This document shows, piece after piece, positions 26,645 through 40,536 of a stretch of 64,000 nt of DNA; position 1 is the first letter of the stretch, and each line of letters begins with the position of its first letter. The position numbers and the translations under genes are program-made. Location: positions 10,114,075 through 10,178,074 of the forward strand of contig CM019227.1 in assembly GCA_009741485.1 (NCBI GenBank), in the 5' to 3' direction. The DNA is from Malurus cyaneus samueli (Eukaryota > Chordata > Aves > Passeriformes > Maluridae). The notes under the pieces are model-generated. The model did not search any database, was not told where the DNA came from, and saw nothing but the letters and a program-made list of their open reading frames with translations.

Positions 26645-26690
26645 GTACCAGACACAATCACAGAATATCTCAAATGGAAGGGACCCATAA
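26645..26690 (-). mobile_element. CR1 terminus trace
   Basis: ACAATCACAGAATATCTCAA, then ATGGAAGGGACCCATAAGAG matches the antisense CR1 3' end over about 45 bp. Confidence 0.5.
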
Positions 26691-27177
26691 GAGCAGTAAT
26701 GCATGTGGAGCTGGATGAAAAGTCCCATGATTTACCTTAACAGATTTACATTCACCTCTCCTTTTCTAGTGCGACAAGAGACAAAAGCTTTTCTTTTTGC
26801 CCAAAACAATCTTATTTAGGCCTCTTTCCCATGCTTTTATGCCCTGGACATGGTGTAGGGCAGTGTGGTAGGCTGCTGTGTCCTGCTGGCACAGAAAGAG
26901 GGGTGACCATGGGCAGAGGTGATTCCCAGTTGCTCTGGCAGGGGTTAACTGGGGACCAGCTGAGCAGTGCCAGGGCTGGTGACTCCTGCAGTGCCTCTCT
27001 TGGTGCTGTCCCTGTCACGGTGATGGAAAAGGCTCCCGAGGCTCAGGGTGGCTTCTGAGCTGGGAAAGAGCAGTTGAGGTGTGGTTTCAGGAGGACACAC
27101 GGGTTTACAATGCCCGTTCTCCCTGCTGCTCTCAGTGATGTTTTCTCTTCCTCCCTGCCCTGTCTCCACCTTTGCAG

Positions 27178-27324
27178 AGAGCCAAGATCGGAGCCGGGTC
27201 CAAGGCTGCGGATGAGAAGACAAGAAATGCCATTTCCAAATTCGACAACAACGGCAGCCGGGATCGGATGAAGCTTTCGGATTTCAACTTCCTGATGGTG
27301 CTGGGAAAAGGAAGCTTTGGGAAG
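27178..27324 (+). CDS. PRKCB: PRKCB exon 9: V3 hinge and kinase Gly-rich loop
   Basis: 147 nt, 49 codons (residues 307-355). RAKIGAGSKAADEKTRNAIS is the hinge, followed by KFDNNGSRDRMKLSDFNFLM and VLGKGSFGK, the nucleotide-binding glycine loop (GKGSFG) of the kinase. The hinge differs from human at several positions (AGSKAADEKTRNA where human has QGTKAPEEKTANT). The kinase start is nearly identical. The acceptor is CCTTTGCAG and the donor is GTGAGG. Confidence 0.97.
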
Positions 27325-28319
27325 GTGAGGTACCAAGTGAGCTGAGGCTGTATATGGATTGAACATGTTTCTTGTGGCTACTCCAGTGTGACCTGTCCTT
27401 GCTGTGACTGGGAGCACTGGTGTCACAGCAGGGAACACCAAAGACATCTAATGAGACCAACACAAAATCCATTCTTTTGGGAAGCGAGGGATGAGTTGTG
27501 TCTTTAAAGCTCTCTTTTATTTGCTCAGGGGTTTTTTTTTCTTCTTTAATAATTGCAAATATATGGGAACATTTTAATTAACTTCCCAGACCAGTTGTGA
27601 GCGGTAACAGAATTTCATTCTTCTGGTAATTATGTGACTTGGAGCCTTCCTTTTTTTCTTGGGCTCTTGCCAACTCTCATGATTTCTATTCGGGATCCCA
27701 GTGCTCCAGGGGCTGCTGAGGCTCTGCAGGAGGTGGGTGCAGTGTTTGCTGGTGTGATGGCTGGCCTAACCCTGCTCTCATTAGTGAATTGCCTTAATTG
27801 CAGGGAATATTGCTGTGCCTGCAGGCCCATTCCTTGGGCAGGCGATGAGGAGGGTGTGCAGGGATGCTCCCCAGCCTTCTGCTGGCATTGGAGCTTTGGG
27901 AGGTCCCAATTTCTCTACAGGTGTTTGCTTTGCTTCCAGAGATAGAGAGCTCAGAGATCCATGGAAACATTTGTGATAGACAGGGAATGGGGAGGTGCTG
28001 ATGAGAAAGGGAATGAGGAGGCGCTGCTGGTCCCCAGCACAGGGAACATCAGCCCTGGAACTCAGTGTTGTCCCCCTTTGCTGTGGATTGGCATCCCAGC
28101 GAGCAGGAAAGCCCCGTGCCTCATGCCCGTGCTGCTCTCACACCGAAATGTCCCCTGTTCCCTCCCTCCCTGCTCCTCATCCCTTTCAAGCCCTGTGCCT
28201 GGCATCTGGAGACTCTGTGGTTGTGCCGTGTCCCCCGCCGCCTTCATCCCTTAAATTTGAGAAACATTAGCAAACTCCTCGGTCGGCTCTGGCTTATATA
28301 AGGGAATGTGTGACAGAAA

Positions 28320-28367
28320 CTGTTCCCTGGAACAGAATGTTATAAATATGCTAATTAGCGCTAATTA
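28320..28367. promoter_or_regulatory. Adjacent palindromes, including TAATTAGCGCTAATTA
   Basis: A 16-bp perfect palindrome, TAATTAGCGCTAATTA, occupies 28352-28367 and consists of two inverted TAATTA homeodomain-type cores. Seventeen bases upstream, at 28320-28335, lies CTGTTCC-CT-GGAACAG with perfect 7-bp arms. The surroundings (28250-28380) are AT-rich and non-repetitive. A regulatory role is inference. Confidence 0.4.
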
Positions 28368-29589
28368 AAACAGCACGTTGGTTTCTCCGGGTGGATGCAG
28401 CCTCACCCTCACGTGTGCCTGCACTTCCCCAGGCATCCCTGCTGCCCCGGCATCCTGGCACGGGGACACCCAGGTGGCACGGCCTTGTACCCGCTTCCTG
28501 TGCACCCACAGAGGTGCCAGCTGCTCAGAAGGAGCAGGGAGAGCAGCCTGGCTCCCCACAGCTCCCCAGCCCATGGTGTGCCCAGCAGCTGCTTGTGTCC
28601 ACAGCATTGCCATCCGTCTCCAAGGCTGGCACCGCGTCCTTCCCTCCCCAGGGCTGGCACCTGCTCCTGTGCCTGGCTGCCTGCTGCCAGCCTCCCTCCT
28701 TCCAGTCCCTGCTGGCTGGGAGATCTCTTGGACTATAATCACACTGTTTTAGTGAGCCTCTGTCTGTCTCTATTAACCCTTTGGCATCAGGACCTCAGAT
28801 TTACTGCTCACTCTTTTCCTCTCTCCACACTCGGCTGTCCGGGGTCAGGAGTACAAACACATTGTCCTCGATGGAGTTTGACAAACTTCCTTTCTCTGTG
28901 TTCAGAATATCTCCAGTTCTTAAGCTGGAGCATTCCCAAACAAATACTCTATATTACAAGAATAAATCAAGTTAAATATCAGCTCTTTTTTCTGCACCAA
29001 TAAAAAGTTAAAAAAGATGCAATCTGCTTCCCAGCGAGTGCGCTGGCAGATGGAGGTCCCCCGAGCCAAGCAGCAGGGTTTAGGGGGTGGAAAATGGATC
29101 TGGTTTGGAAAATAAGGGCTTGGGAGTGTGTGGTCCTGGCTCAACATGTTCAGTCCCGGGATAGATGTGCCCCTGGTGCTCCAGGGTCTCGGTGGCCTCT
29201 CTGGGACTGTGCCTGGTGGCAGCTCCGCGGGGCTGGCACGGGCAGAGAGACGCTCCTGTGGAGGGAGGCAGCACTTGGCACAGCCCACCCTGGGTTTGCT
29301 TTGCTGTATTATAAATAGAGGAAACTGAAATTAGGTGGCTTGCTCATATTTTTGCAGCTAATCAATCTGTCGTGCTCTCGAGCTGTCAGGCTTTTCGGGG
29401 GTTTGTGTTGTTTTGCTGGGCAGGGTGGAGCTTTTGGCCGCTGCACTTGTGGATTCCAATGCAGTGATAACCTTCAAGCTGTGCAACGCTCTGCTCTCCT
29501 CTCTGTGAAACGGGCCAGGAGGGCAGGGCAGGGGCCAGGCTGGGTCCCTCTGTCACCCACACACACCCTGGGCTCTGGACTGTGCTGGA

Positions 29590-29870
29590 GATTCCTTCTG
29601 TTTGGGTCTTGGGTCATTGAACACCTTCAAACATCAGGACATCAGGAAGAATTTCTTCCAGGCAAGGGAGGTCAGGCAGGGGCTGCCCAGGGAGGGTTGG
29701 AGTCCCCATTCCTGAAGGTGTCCAGGGAATGACTGGATCCAGGGAACGACTGGAAATGGCACTCAGTGCTCTGGGCTGGGGACAAGGTGGGGAGCAGGCG
29801 CAGCTTGGACTCGGTGATCTTGGAGGTCTTTTCCAACTTTGGGGATTCTGGGATTCTGTGATTCAGGAGA
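29590..29870 (+). mobile_element. CR1 LINE 3' fragment
   Basis: Sense blocks: CAGGAAGAATTTCTTCCAGG, GGCTGCCCAGGGAGGGTTGG, AGTCCCCATTCCTGAAGGTG, GATCTTGGAGGTCTTTTCCA and the terminal GGATTCTGGGATTCTGTGAT, the CR1 octamer end. Confidence 0.88.
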
Positions 29871-30550
29871 GGGAAATACAACACAAATGTACCTCAGGAA
29901 TGCAATAGTGTTGGTTTCCAGCCTGCCCCTCTGGGCACACCCTTCACACCCTGCCATTCCCTGATTCTCAGCAGCTGGAAAGTCCTTTTGCCTTTCACAT
30001 GTCAGGGAGCAGGGCTGGCTCAGCTGTGCTCGGGGTTGCCGTGGCACTGGGAAGCTGCTTCATGAACCATTCACAGCCATGGATGGCCTCGAGCAGTTTT
30101 TTGCATTTGCGGTGGTACCCCAGCCAAGCTCTGCCTCGCACTGCAGAGGGGTTGGGAGCCACGTCCCCAGCGAGGTCCCTTCGGGGCAGAAGCAGATGCC
30201 AGGCTCAGAGGCTCCCTGCTTTAGTTCACTTTTTCTGAAAGGGTTGTGGATGGCAAGGCAGGGCTGTGTATAACCGATATCGTATATAATGCTCTTACAC
30301 TCAGGTAATGGGTTTATTTTTCCCTCAAAATATGTTCCTGGAGTTGGTTACTTCTTCTTTTCCACCAGTTTTGAGCAGCCAAAGCTCTTCTGCTTTTATC
30401 ACCTAAAAATTAGCTCTCGTTTTAGCACCTGCGCGTGGTGCCTTGTAAAGCTCAACTTGTGTAAAATGGTGATAAATGGTGGCAATGAACCAAAACAGGT
30501 CAGTTTAGGCAAAGCCACAAGGGAGGGCAGAGGTGCAGACGCTGCCTGAG

Positions 30551-30690
30551 GCACAGGGAATGGCTTGGGTAGGAAGGGACCTTAAAGATCAGACAGTACC
30601 AGGACACTTTCCCCTATCCCAGGGTGCTCCAAGCCCTGTCCAGCCTGGCCTCGGACATTTCCAGGGATGGGGCAGCCATGGCTGTGCCTT
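30551..30690 (-). mobile_element. CR1 LINE 3' fragment
   Basis: GGAATGGCTTGGGTAGGAAG, then GGACCTTAAAGATCAGACAG and CAGCCTGGCCTCGGACATTT match antisense CR1. Confidence 0.85.
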
Positions 30691-31073
30691 GCTGGGTTCC
30701 ATCCCAGCAGCACAACGAGCTGCTCTGGGTTCCCAACGTGAATAAACCCCATCTCCAAGTCCCTGACACACGCTCAGCCCAGGGCTCAGCCCTGCTGCAG
30801 GATGAGCCGGCGTGTGGCCACTGCAGTCCCAGCCCGGTGATGGAAACGGGAATGTCAGCGCTGTCTCCAGAGCACTGAGGAGCCCCGGTGCTGTTCCCAG
30901 CTAATCCTGACAAGCAGCTTGTCAAGGACAGCCGGGCTCCCCCGGGCTGTGGCCAAGCACCGCTCACAAAGTGCTGTTCCCTGTTCTCAGGGATTTGCAC
31001 TCACAGACCTCGCTCCTCAGGCTGTGTCCCTGTCTCATTGTCCCCTCTCCTCGGGCTGTGTCACAGAATGCAC

Positions 31074-31190
31074 TCACAGAATCACTGAGGCTGGAAAAGC
31101 CCTGTGAGACCACCGAGTCCCACCCCAGCACTGCCACCGTTAACTGCTGTCCCCAAGTGCCACATCTACACATCTGTTATGTCCCTCCAG
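31074..31190 (-). mobile_element. CR1 LINE 3' fragment
   Basis: CACAGAATCACTGAGGCTGG, then AAAAGCCCTGTGAGACCACC, CAGCACTGCCACCGTTAACT and 'CCCAAGTGCCACATCTACAC' match the antisense end of a second CR1 subfamily. It ends where the 60-bp duplication begins. Confidence 0.8.
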
Positions 31191-31305
31191 CTTCCCCGGG
31201 CAGCCTGTGGAACACAAGAGGGTTAATTCTGCTCTCCTTGGTGTCCCCTGCTTCCCCGGGCAGCCTGTGGAACACAAGAGGGTTAATTCTGCTCTCCTTG
31301 GTGTC
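31191..31305. repeat. Perfect 60-bp tandem duplication
   Basis: The 55 bases from CTTCCCCGGGCAGCC to CTTGGTGTC occur at 31191 and again, without a difference, at 31251. The unit is 60 bp including the CCCTG spacer. The absence of substitutions implies a recent event or an assembly duplication. Confidence 0.95.
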
Positions 31306-32236
31306 TCTAAAGTCACCCTGAGACCACTCATGCATCCTCTGCCCGTCTGCCCCAGCCCGAAGCACATTTCAGTTCCACCCTATCGATGTTGACTTCACAT
31401 AATTTATTTCCAAAACCTCCGAGCTGCCGTTCCTGATGTGACTGGAGGATTTCTGCCGACTCCTTCAAATGAAAAGCAATTTGTTTCCACCCAGCGCTCC
31501 AATCTAAGCCTATGAAAGAGCGTGAGAGGGGAGATGGAAGCAAAGTGGGGTTTCGGAGTCGGTTTATTTGCCAGCAGCCCAAGGAACAGCTTATGCTGAT
31601 GGAGCGTGGTGGGTCGGGCAGAGGACCCTCGCTGGGCTGGTGGGATTAACCCGAGGGATTTGCACCAGCAGAAGCAGTGAATCCTATTTACTGCAATAAA
31701 TGAACCCGCAGATGGGTGGGACCGGTTGGAAATGGGAGGTTGGGTGGATTCTTCTGGCTGAGAGGGGCCTTGGCTGGGTGATGAAGCAGCACATGGTGAG
31801 ATTTGCTCGCTGTTGGGGAGGGAGGGAGTGAGGCAGAGAAAATCACCACGGGTTTTTCTTACTATTCACTATAGACTAACTCTTTTCCACTTTAAATATT
31901 TACCAGCTTGTAATTAGATGGACTCTGTGTTCAGCCTCTTGACACCCCCCTGATGCTGGTGACACTCTGAGGGTGCCAAGCCAGGCCCTGACTCAGGGGT
32001 GAGGGGTGCTGGAGGGTGAGCTGGGCTCAGCTATCATCAAATATTTGGACTCCTCGAGGCAAGGAGGCAGTGAGGGAGGAGATGTGTTACTCTTTAGATT
32101 TGGTTTCCCTAAATACTTTGGGAATCCCCCTGGCAGCTTTGTGCAGTTTGGCTCCTGCAGCTTTTCTCAGGGCACTGAGGGGAGCCGTGGGATAACGAGC
32201 CATTAGCTGTAACTATTTCAGCTCAGGGCATTGTAA

Positions 32237-32500
<264 letters not shown>

Positions 32501-32524
32501 TGAGCACTGGGAGCCTGACACTTT

Positions 32525-32670
32525 GCACAATGGATTGGAATCGTGTCCAAGGCTGGGTTGGATGGGCCTGGGATAGTGGAAGGTGTCCCTGCTCATGACA
32601 GGGGGTGGCACTGGATGAGTTTTGAGGTCCATTCCAGCCCAAACCATTCCAGGATTCTGTGTTCTCTGTA
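32525..32670 (+). mobile_element. CR1 LINE 3' fragment
   Basis: Sense orientation, 70 bp after the exon 10 donor: GGATAGTGGAAGGTGTCCCT, TTGAGGTCCATTCCAGCCCA and then AACCATTCCAGGATTCTGTG, the CR1 terminus. Confidence 0.87.
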
Positions 32671-33119
32671 CATCGCTGTGCTTGCCAAAGCGATTGTGTA
32701 TTCTCTGCCTTGGCAGCCTCACACCTTCTCCAGTTCACTGGCAAAAGCGCCTCCAGGACCAAAATGTGGGGGTGTGACATGAAAGTGTGATGTGCACTAG
32801 CTGCACCCTGGAATGTTTTCATCAGGGGGCTGTTGGTGGCATCAGAGGTGATTTCCCAGCCCCTCAGCGTCCCTTATGGTTCCATAGCAAAGTGCTGCTC
32901 TTTTCCCCAGGACTCATTCCTCTGATCAAAGCCCTGAGCAAAGGGAGAAACCTAATCCAAACTGCAGGAAATCCAGTTTTCCATGGGTGTGTGATTGGGT
33001 TTGTGCGATTCAGGAGTGGAGAGGGGGAAAAGGGGACCTTTAATGCGGTCCCTGCCCGGCCCTGGAGCAGCCTGTGAATGAGAATGTCCAGGTGCCCGTC
33101 AGTGGGAGCTGGCAGAGGG

Positions 33120-33440
33120 AATCAGCAGAGTCCTTTAGAACGATGACAATACTTTCCAGGAGGATTACATTTTAATATTATCCCAGAAATTTCATTTACC
33201 AAACACATTGAGTATATTTAAAGCCTGCGGCCCGGCTTTGCAGCACAGCAATCAGAATGTGGCAGGAGCAGCTATTTCACACAGCATCTCCCTGGCATCT
33301 GAAGTGAGTCAGCGCGAGATTATTCCTGGCAGACCTATAGTAGCTTAATAGTAATCGTATTTGTAATGTAATCAAAATGTATAGCAGGGTGTATTATCAA
33401 ACGCTGGCACAAAGCACTTTGATTTCTGGGAGCGCAGTCC
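33120..33440. promoter_or_regulatory. AT-rich candidate conserved non-coding block
   Basis: About 300 bp of non-repetitive AT-rich sequence ('GATTACATTTTAATATTATC', 'CTTAATAGTAATCGTATTTG') in a GC-rich intron. No coding frame or repeat explains it. Conservation is untested, so the call is inference. Confidence 0.28.
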
Positions 33441-33733
33441 AGAGCACAATTCTCCACCGGGGCTGTTGGCTCAGCTGCTTCGGGAGAGAGAAAAGCCCTA
33501 AATCTGCGTTTTAAAGAAAAAGGGAAGATGAGCAAGGAGAGAGCTCCTGCCTGGGGCTGGAGGGTGTGAGGTGCCTGTCCTGGGGGATCGGAGGTGCTCT
33601 GAAAGGTGCCAGGTCAGAGCCTGGGCTCTGGGAGAGGGGTGAGCTGGGGGTCCCTGGGTATCCCCAGGTGAGCTGAGCCTTTGCTGTGACCTCTGGGTGA
33701 CAGCAGTGAAGGGCACAGCCACCCTGAGATGAT

Positions 33734-33945
33734 AAATCACAGAATCGTGGAATGGATTGGGTTAGAAGGGACCCTGAAGATCATCCACGGGCAGGGACAC
33801 CTTCCACTATCCCATCTTGCTCCAAGCCCTGTCCAGCCTGGCCTTGGACACTCCCAGGGATCCAGGGGCAGCCACAGTTTCTCTGGGCACCCTGTGCCAG
33901 GGCCTCCCCACCCTCCCAGGGAAGGATTTCTCCCCAGTATCTAAC
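33734..33945 (-). mobile_element. CR1 LINE 3' fragment
   Basis: AATCACAGAATCGTGGAATG, then GATTGGGTTAGAAGGGACCC, GGGCAGGGACACCTTCCACT, CCAGCCTGGCCTTGGACACT and 'GGGCACCCTGTGCCAGGGCC' form an almost complete antisense 3' end. Confidence 0.92.
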
Positions 33946-35009
33946 AAGGGGCAGACAGGAGCATGGCTGCTGTCCTGGCTCTGCTCGGATGGACCGGGCA
34001 GGGGACGGAGCAGTTCGTTAGAAGGGCACTGACAGCAGCCCCAGCAGTGTCACCTTGGCTGCCCAGGGCAGCAGGGATGTCACCAGCTCCCTGCCAGGCT
34101 CTGCAGGGGGGTTCCATCTCCGTGCTGTGCTGCTGCTCAGTGAGTTTGGATGCTCCAGCCTTGGACAGACGCCGTCCTTGCTGCCACCGGCAGGAGCCAG
34201 GCCAGCGTTCCGTGCCCGTCCCTGCCTGCAGCCTGTGGGCAGCCCAGCCATCTGCCTGCTTTAGTCATGGCTTTTCTTTCCCCGAAGCACCAGCGTTCCC
34301 TTCCCCACCCAAATGAGGAAAGCTCAGCTCCTGCTTTTAGAGCTCAGCTGGCTGTTTCAAGAGCCCGTCTTTTTAATATTCTTCCTCCTTGAAGCAGATC
34401 GATATATTTAGGAAGCAGCTGCAGCCGAGCCCGGCGCTGCTCTGCTCTCCCGTGGCTGTCACGGGCTGGCTGCCGTGGCGGTGGCTGCTCAAGGTGACAT
34501 TGCTGCACGTGTCTCCCCGCGGGGCTGGCCGGACGCCTGCCAGGGCTGTCCTTTGCACGGGGGGTGCTCCCCAATCCCCAGCAACACAAATTGTCCCTTT
34601 TATCCCATCAGTGCCGCAGGTTTGACACAGCCCCATTGCCCCTGTGCTGCTGTATTTGGTTGCTCTGGGGCTGCCCCATAGCTGGGGGGCTGTGCTGGGG
34701 GGCAGGAGCTGCTGACCCCAATTCCTCTGGCTGGGGAGTGCCCTGTGGGTGCTGAACCCCAGTTCCTCACAGCCCTGGGTATGGCAATGCTCCCTTTGCC
34801 TCTGCTGTGGGCTCCCTGTCCTTCCTGGCTGAAAAGCAGGGCAAGGCTTATTTAAGGAGGAAATGAGCAATGGGAAATGTTTTTTTATGTAATGCTGCCA
34901 ACCTGCTGCTCCCACAGTGCTCCAGCCTCTGTGTCCTTCCTTCAGGGGTGGGATGGGGCAGCCCGGGGCTGTCCTTGGGCTCCCATGTCACTGCAGGCCC
35001 TCCCCTAAA

Positions 35010-35210
35010 GTCACTCTCCAGCTCTCCCGGAGCCCCTTTAGGCACTGGAAAGGTCTCTGAGGTCTCCCCAGAGCCTTCTCTGCTCCAGGTGAACACCCCC
35101 AGCTCTCCCAGCCTGGCTCCAGAGCAGAGGGGCTCTGCTCTCAGAGCATCTCTGGGCTCCTCTGGACTCTCTCAACCATATGTGGACGTGACCAGAGTGA
35201 CCCCTCAGAC
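35010..35210 (-). mobile_element. CR1 LINE fragment, interior of the 3' region
   Basis: CCCCTTTAGGCACTGGAAAG, then GGTCTCCCCAGAGCCTTCTC and 'GGGCTCCTCTGGACTCTCTC' match the antisense segment further from the CR1 terminus. Confidence 0.75.
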
Positions 35211-35727
35211 CAGGCCTGAAGGAATGACTCTGCCTCTCCAGCTTAACCAGGGTCCCCTGCAGACCTGTGCACCCCCAGCACTGCCATCCTGGGAGAGGGC
35301 TGGGAATGTCACTCATCTCTCCTGATGCTTGGCCGAGTCCTGGTCCTGGACTGCTCGTGTCCCCTGTGCAAACCTTAAGTGAAACCACAGAGTGCTTGGG
35401 GACCTGCCTGAACAACAGTCTGAAAATGGCTTCTGTCAAGAACAGCAAATCTACTCCTGGGAAGTGAAAAATCTCTGGTTTAGGGATTCCTCCATTTGCT
35501 TTCTCCAGTTGATCTGTCTGCAGAGGGCAGAGCTCCAGTCCTGAGCATTCCAAAGGGATTAGAACTTACTGGGCTCTGTATGAATAGGAGCCCCAGCACG
35601 TGGGGAGGACAGGGATGATGACTGCATTTCCATGGAATTACAGACTGGAGCTGGGTTCCTGTTCCTGACCCCTGCACATTCCCTGCTCTGATAATCCTGG
35701 TGCTAATCGCTTGCTTTTCCCCTTCAG

Positions 35728-35819
35728 GATCGCTTGTATTTTGTGATGGAATACGTGAATGGTGGGGACCTGATGTACCAGATCCAGCAGGTTGGGAGGT
35801 TCAAGGAGCCCCACGCTGT
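35728..35819 (+). CDS. PRKCB: PRKCB exon 11: kinase hinge region
   Basis: 92 nt: residues 414-443 plus two bases of Val444. [20 protein letters not shown] then [11 protein letters not shown] contains the gatekeeper Met and the MEYV hinge that lines the ATP pocket. One change from human is visible: MYQIQQ here against MYHIQQ. The acceptor is CCCCTTCAG and the donor is GTAAGT. Length equals the mammalian exon. Confidence 0.98.
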
Positions 35820-36670
35820 GTAAGTGCAGTGGTTTGGCACCTTTGGGTGGGTGTGGGATGTACCTGTGTCACCTGGCTGCCATCAGAGTCCAAGGCACAG
35901 GCTTTGTGCTCCAGCTCCTGGGCAGAAGGGGAGGGGAAGCAGCAGGAATTGGAAGATGCAGAATGAGAACTTTTGCCTGTTGCTGAGGATGCCTCCATCA
36001 CACCCTTGGGGTACATTGTACTTGTAATTCATTGAGCTAAATTAATAAATTGAGGTGAATAAAAGCACAAGGCAGGGTGGTTTGAAGGCTTCCAGGAGAC
36101 ACCAGGCCTCTACTCTGCCTGGCCCTTTCCCAGGAGTGACAGGGATGTTGGGTTTTGGCTCCTCTGCTGGGGTGGCCAACCCAGGTGTTAACTGGTAGCT
36201 TCTGGCTCCTGTTCCCTGAGAGCTGGACAGAACAGGATGTGTTCCTGAAAAGCTTTCCCATGCTTCCATAAAACCCTCAGATCCTGGTGTCTTGTCTCTG
36301 GCAGAGTCCTCTGAGAGCTGGAGCATTCCTCAGAGGCAGCGGTGGCAGTACCTGTTGGCTCCGGGAGCAGGGATAACTTTCCCAGCCTCACTGCCAGAGC
36401 ATCGTGAGCAGCAGCCATGGATCCAGCTCTTGCTTAATTTGTGTAACCAGAAGTGACAGCCCCCAGCAGCCCGGTGGCATCGCTGCCTGGTGCGAGCACA
36501 GGCTGCCCTGGATCATCCTCGTGTGATCCTTCTCTGCAATTCCTCTGCCGTGGCTGCCTTGTCCTTCGGTCACATCTGCCTGACATGTTTCCTTCACTGC
36601 CATCCGATCGGGGAGGTTCTCATTTCATCTCCTTTAATCATCAGCCTTGCTTTTAAACCTTCTCTTTCAG
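35820..36670 (+). other. PRKCB: PRKCB intron 11
   Basis: 0.85 kb. No repeat, reading frame or other signal worth reporting. Confidence 0.85.
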
Positions 36671-36733
36671 ATTCTATGCGGCAGAAATCGCCATCGGGCT
36701 CTTCTTCCTGCAGAGCAAAGGCATCATTTACCG
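36671..36733 (+). CDS. PRKCB: PRKCB exon 12: kinase C-lobe helix E
   Basis: 63 nt, the shortest exon here. The first base completes Val444, residues 445-464 follow, and two bases of Arg465 end it. FYAAEIAIGLFFLQSKGIIY leads into the catalytic-loop Arg. The acceptor is CTCTTTCAG and the donor is GTAGGT. Identical to the human protein over this stretch as far as I recall it. Confidence 0.97.
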
Positions 36734-40187
<3,454 letters not shown>

Positions 40188-40428
40188 TAATTGATTCCTC
40201 TGGGCTGGGTCTCACTGCACTGTGAGCACAGGCTGATGTGGGATTTGCCCTGCTTGACGTGTGGGTGGAGCATCTCCTTGGAGTTGGGGATGGCCCAGGG
40301 ACTGCAATGACAAGACTCGTGTTGCTGTGTGGCACTGCCAGGGCTGACCCCATGGCCAAGGACCATAGCAGCACACGGGAGCTTCAAGCTCCAAGAACAA
40401 CCCTGAGGCTGTGTCTGCTTTGCTCCAG

Positions 40429-40536
40429 GCCCCCTTTGAGGGAGAAGATGAAGATGAGCTCTTCCAGTCCATCATGGAGCACAACGTCGCCTACCCCAAG
40501 TCCATGTCCAAGGAGGCAGTGGCAATCTGCAAAGGG
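40429..40536 (+). CDS. PRKCB: PRKCB exon 15: kinase C-lobe
   Basis: 108 nt, 36 codons (residues 539-574). [20 protein letters not shown] then [16 protein letters not shown]. The preceding intron is only 253 bp (40176-40428), the shortest in the window. The acceptor is TTGCTCCAG and the donor is GTAAGG. Identical to human PKC-beta as far as I recall it. Confidence 0.98.

Noticed and set aside
25792..26718. Long open frames on both strands over the intron 8 repeat (up to 298 residues)
   Set aside because: The 30-bp unit is a multiple of three and lacks stops, so every frame stays open. These are artefacts of the repeat.
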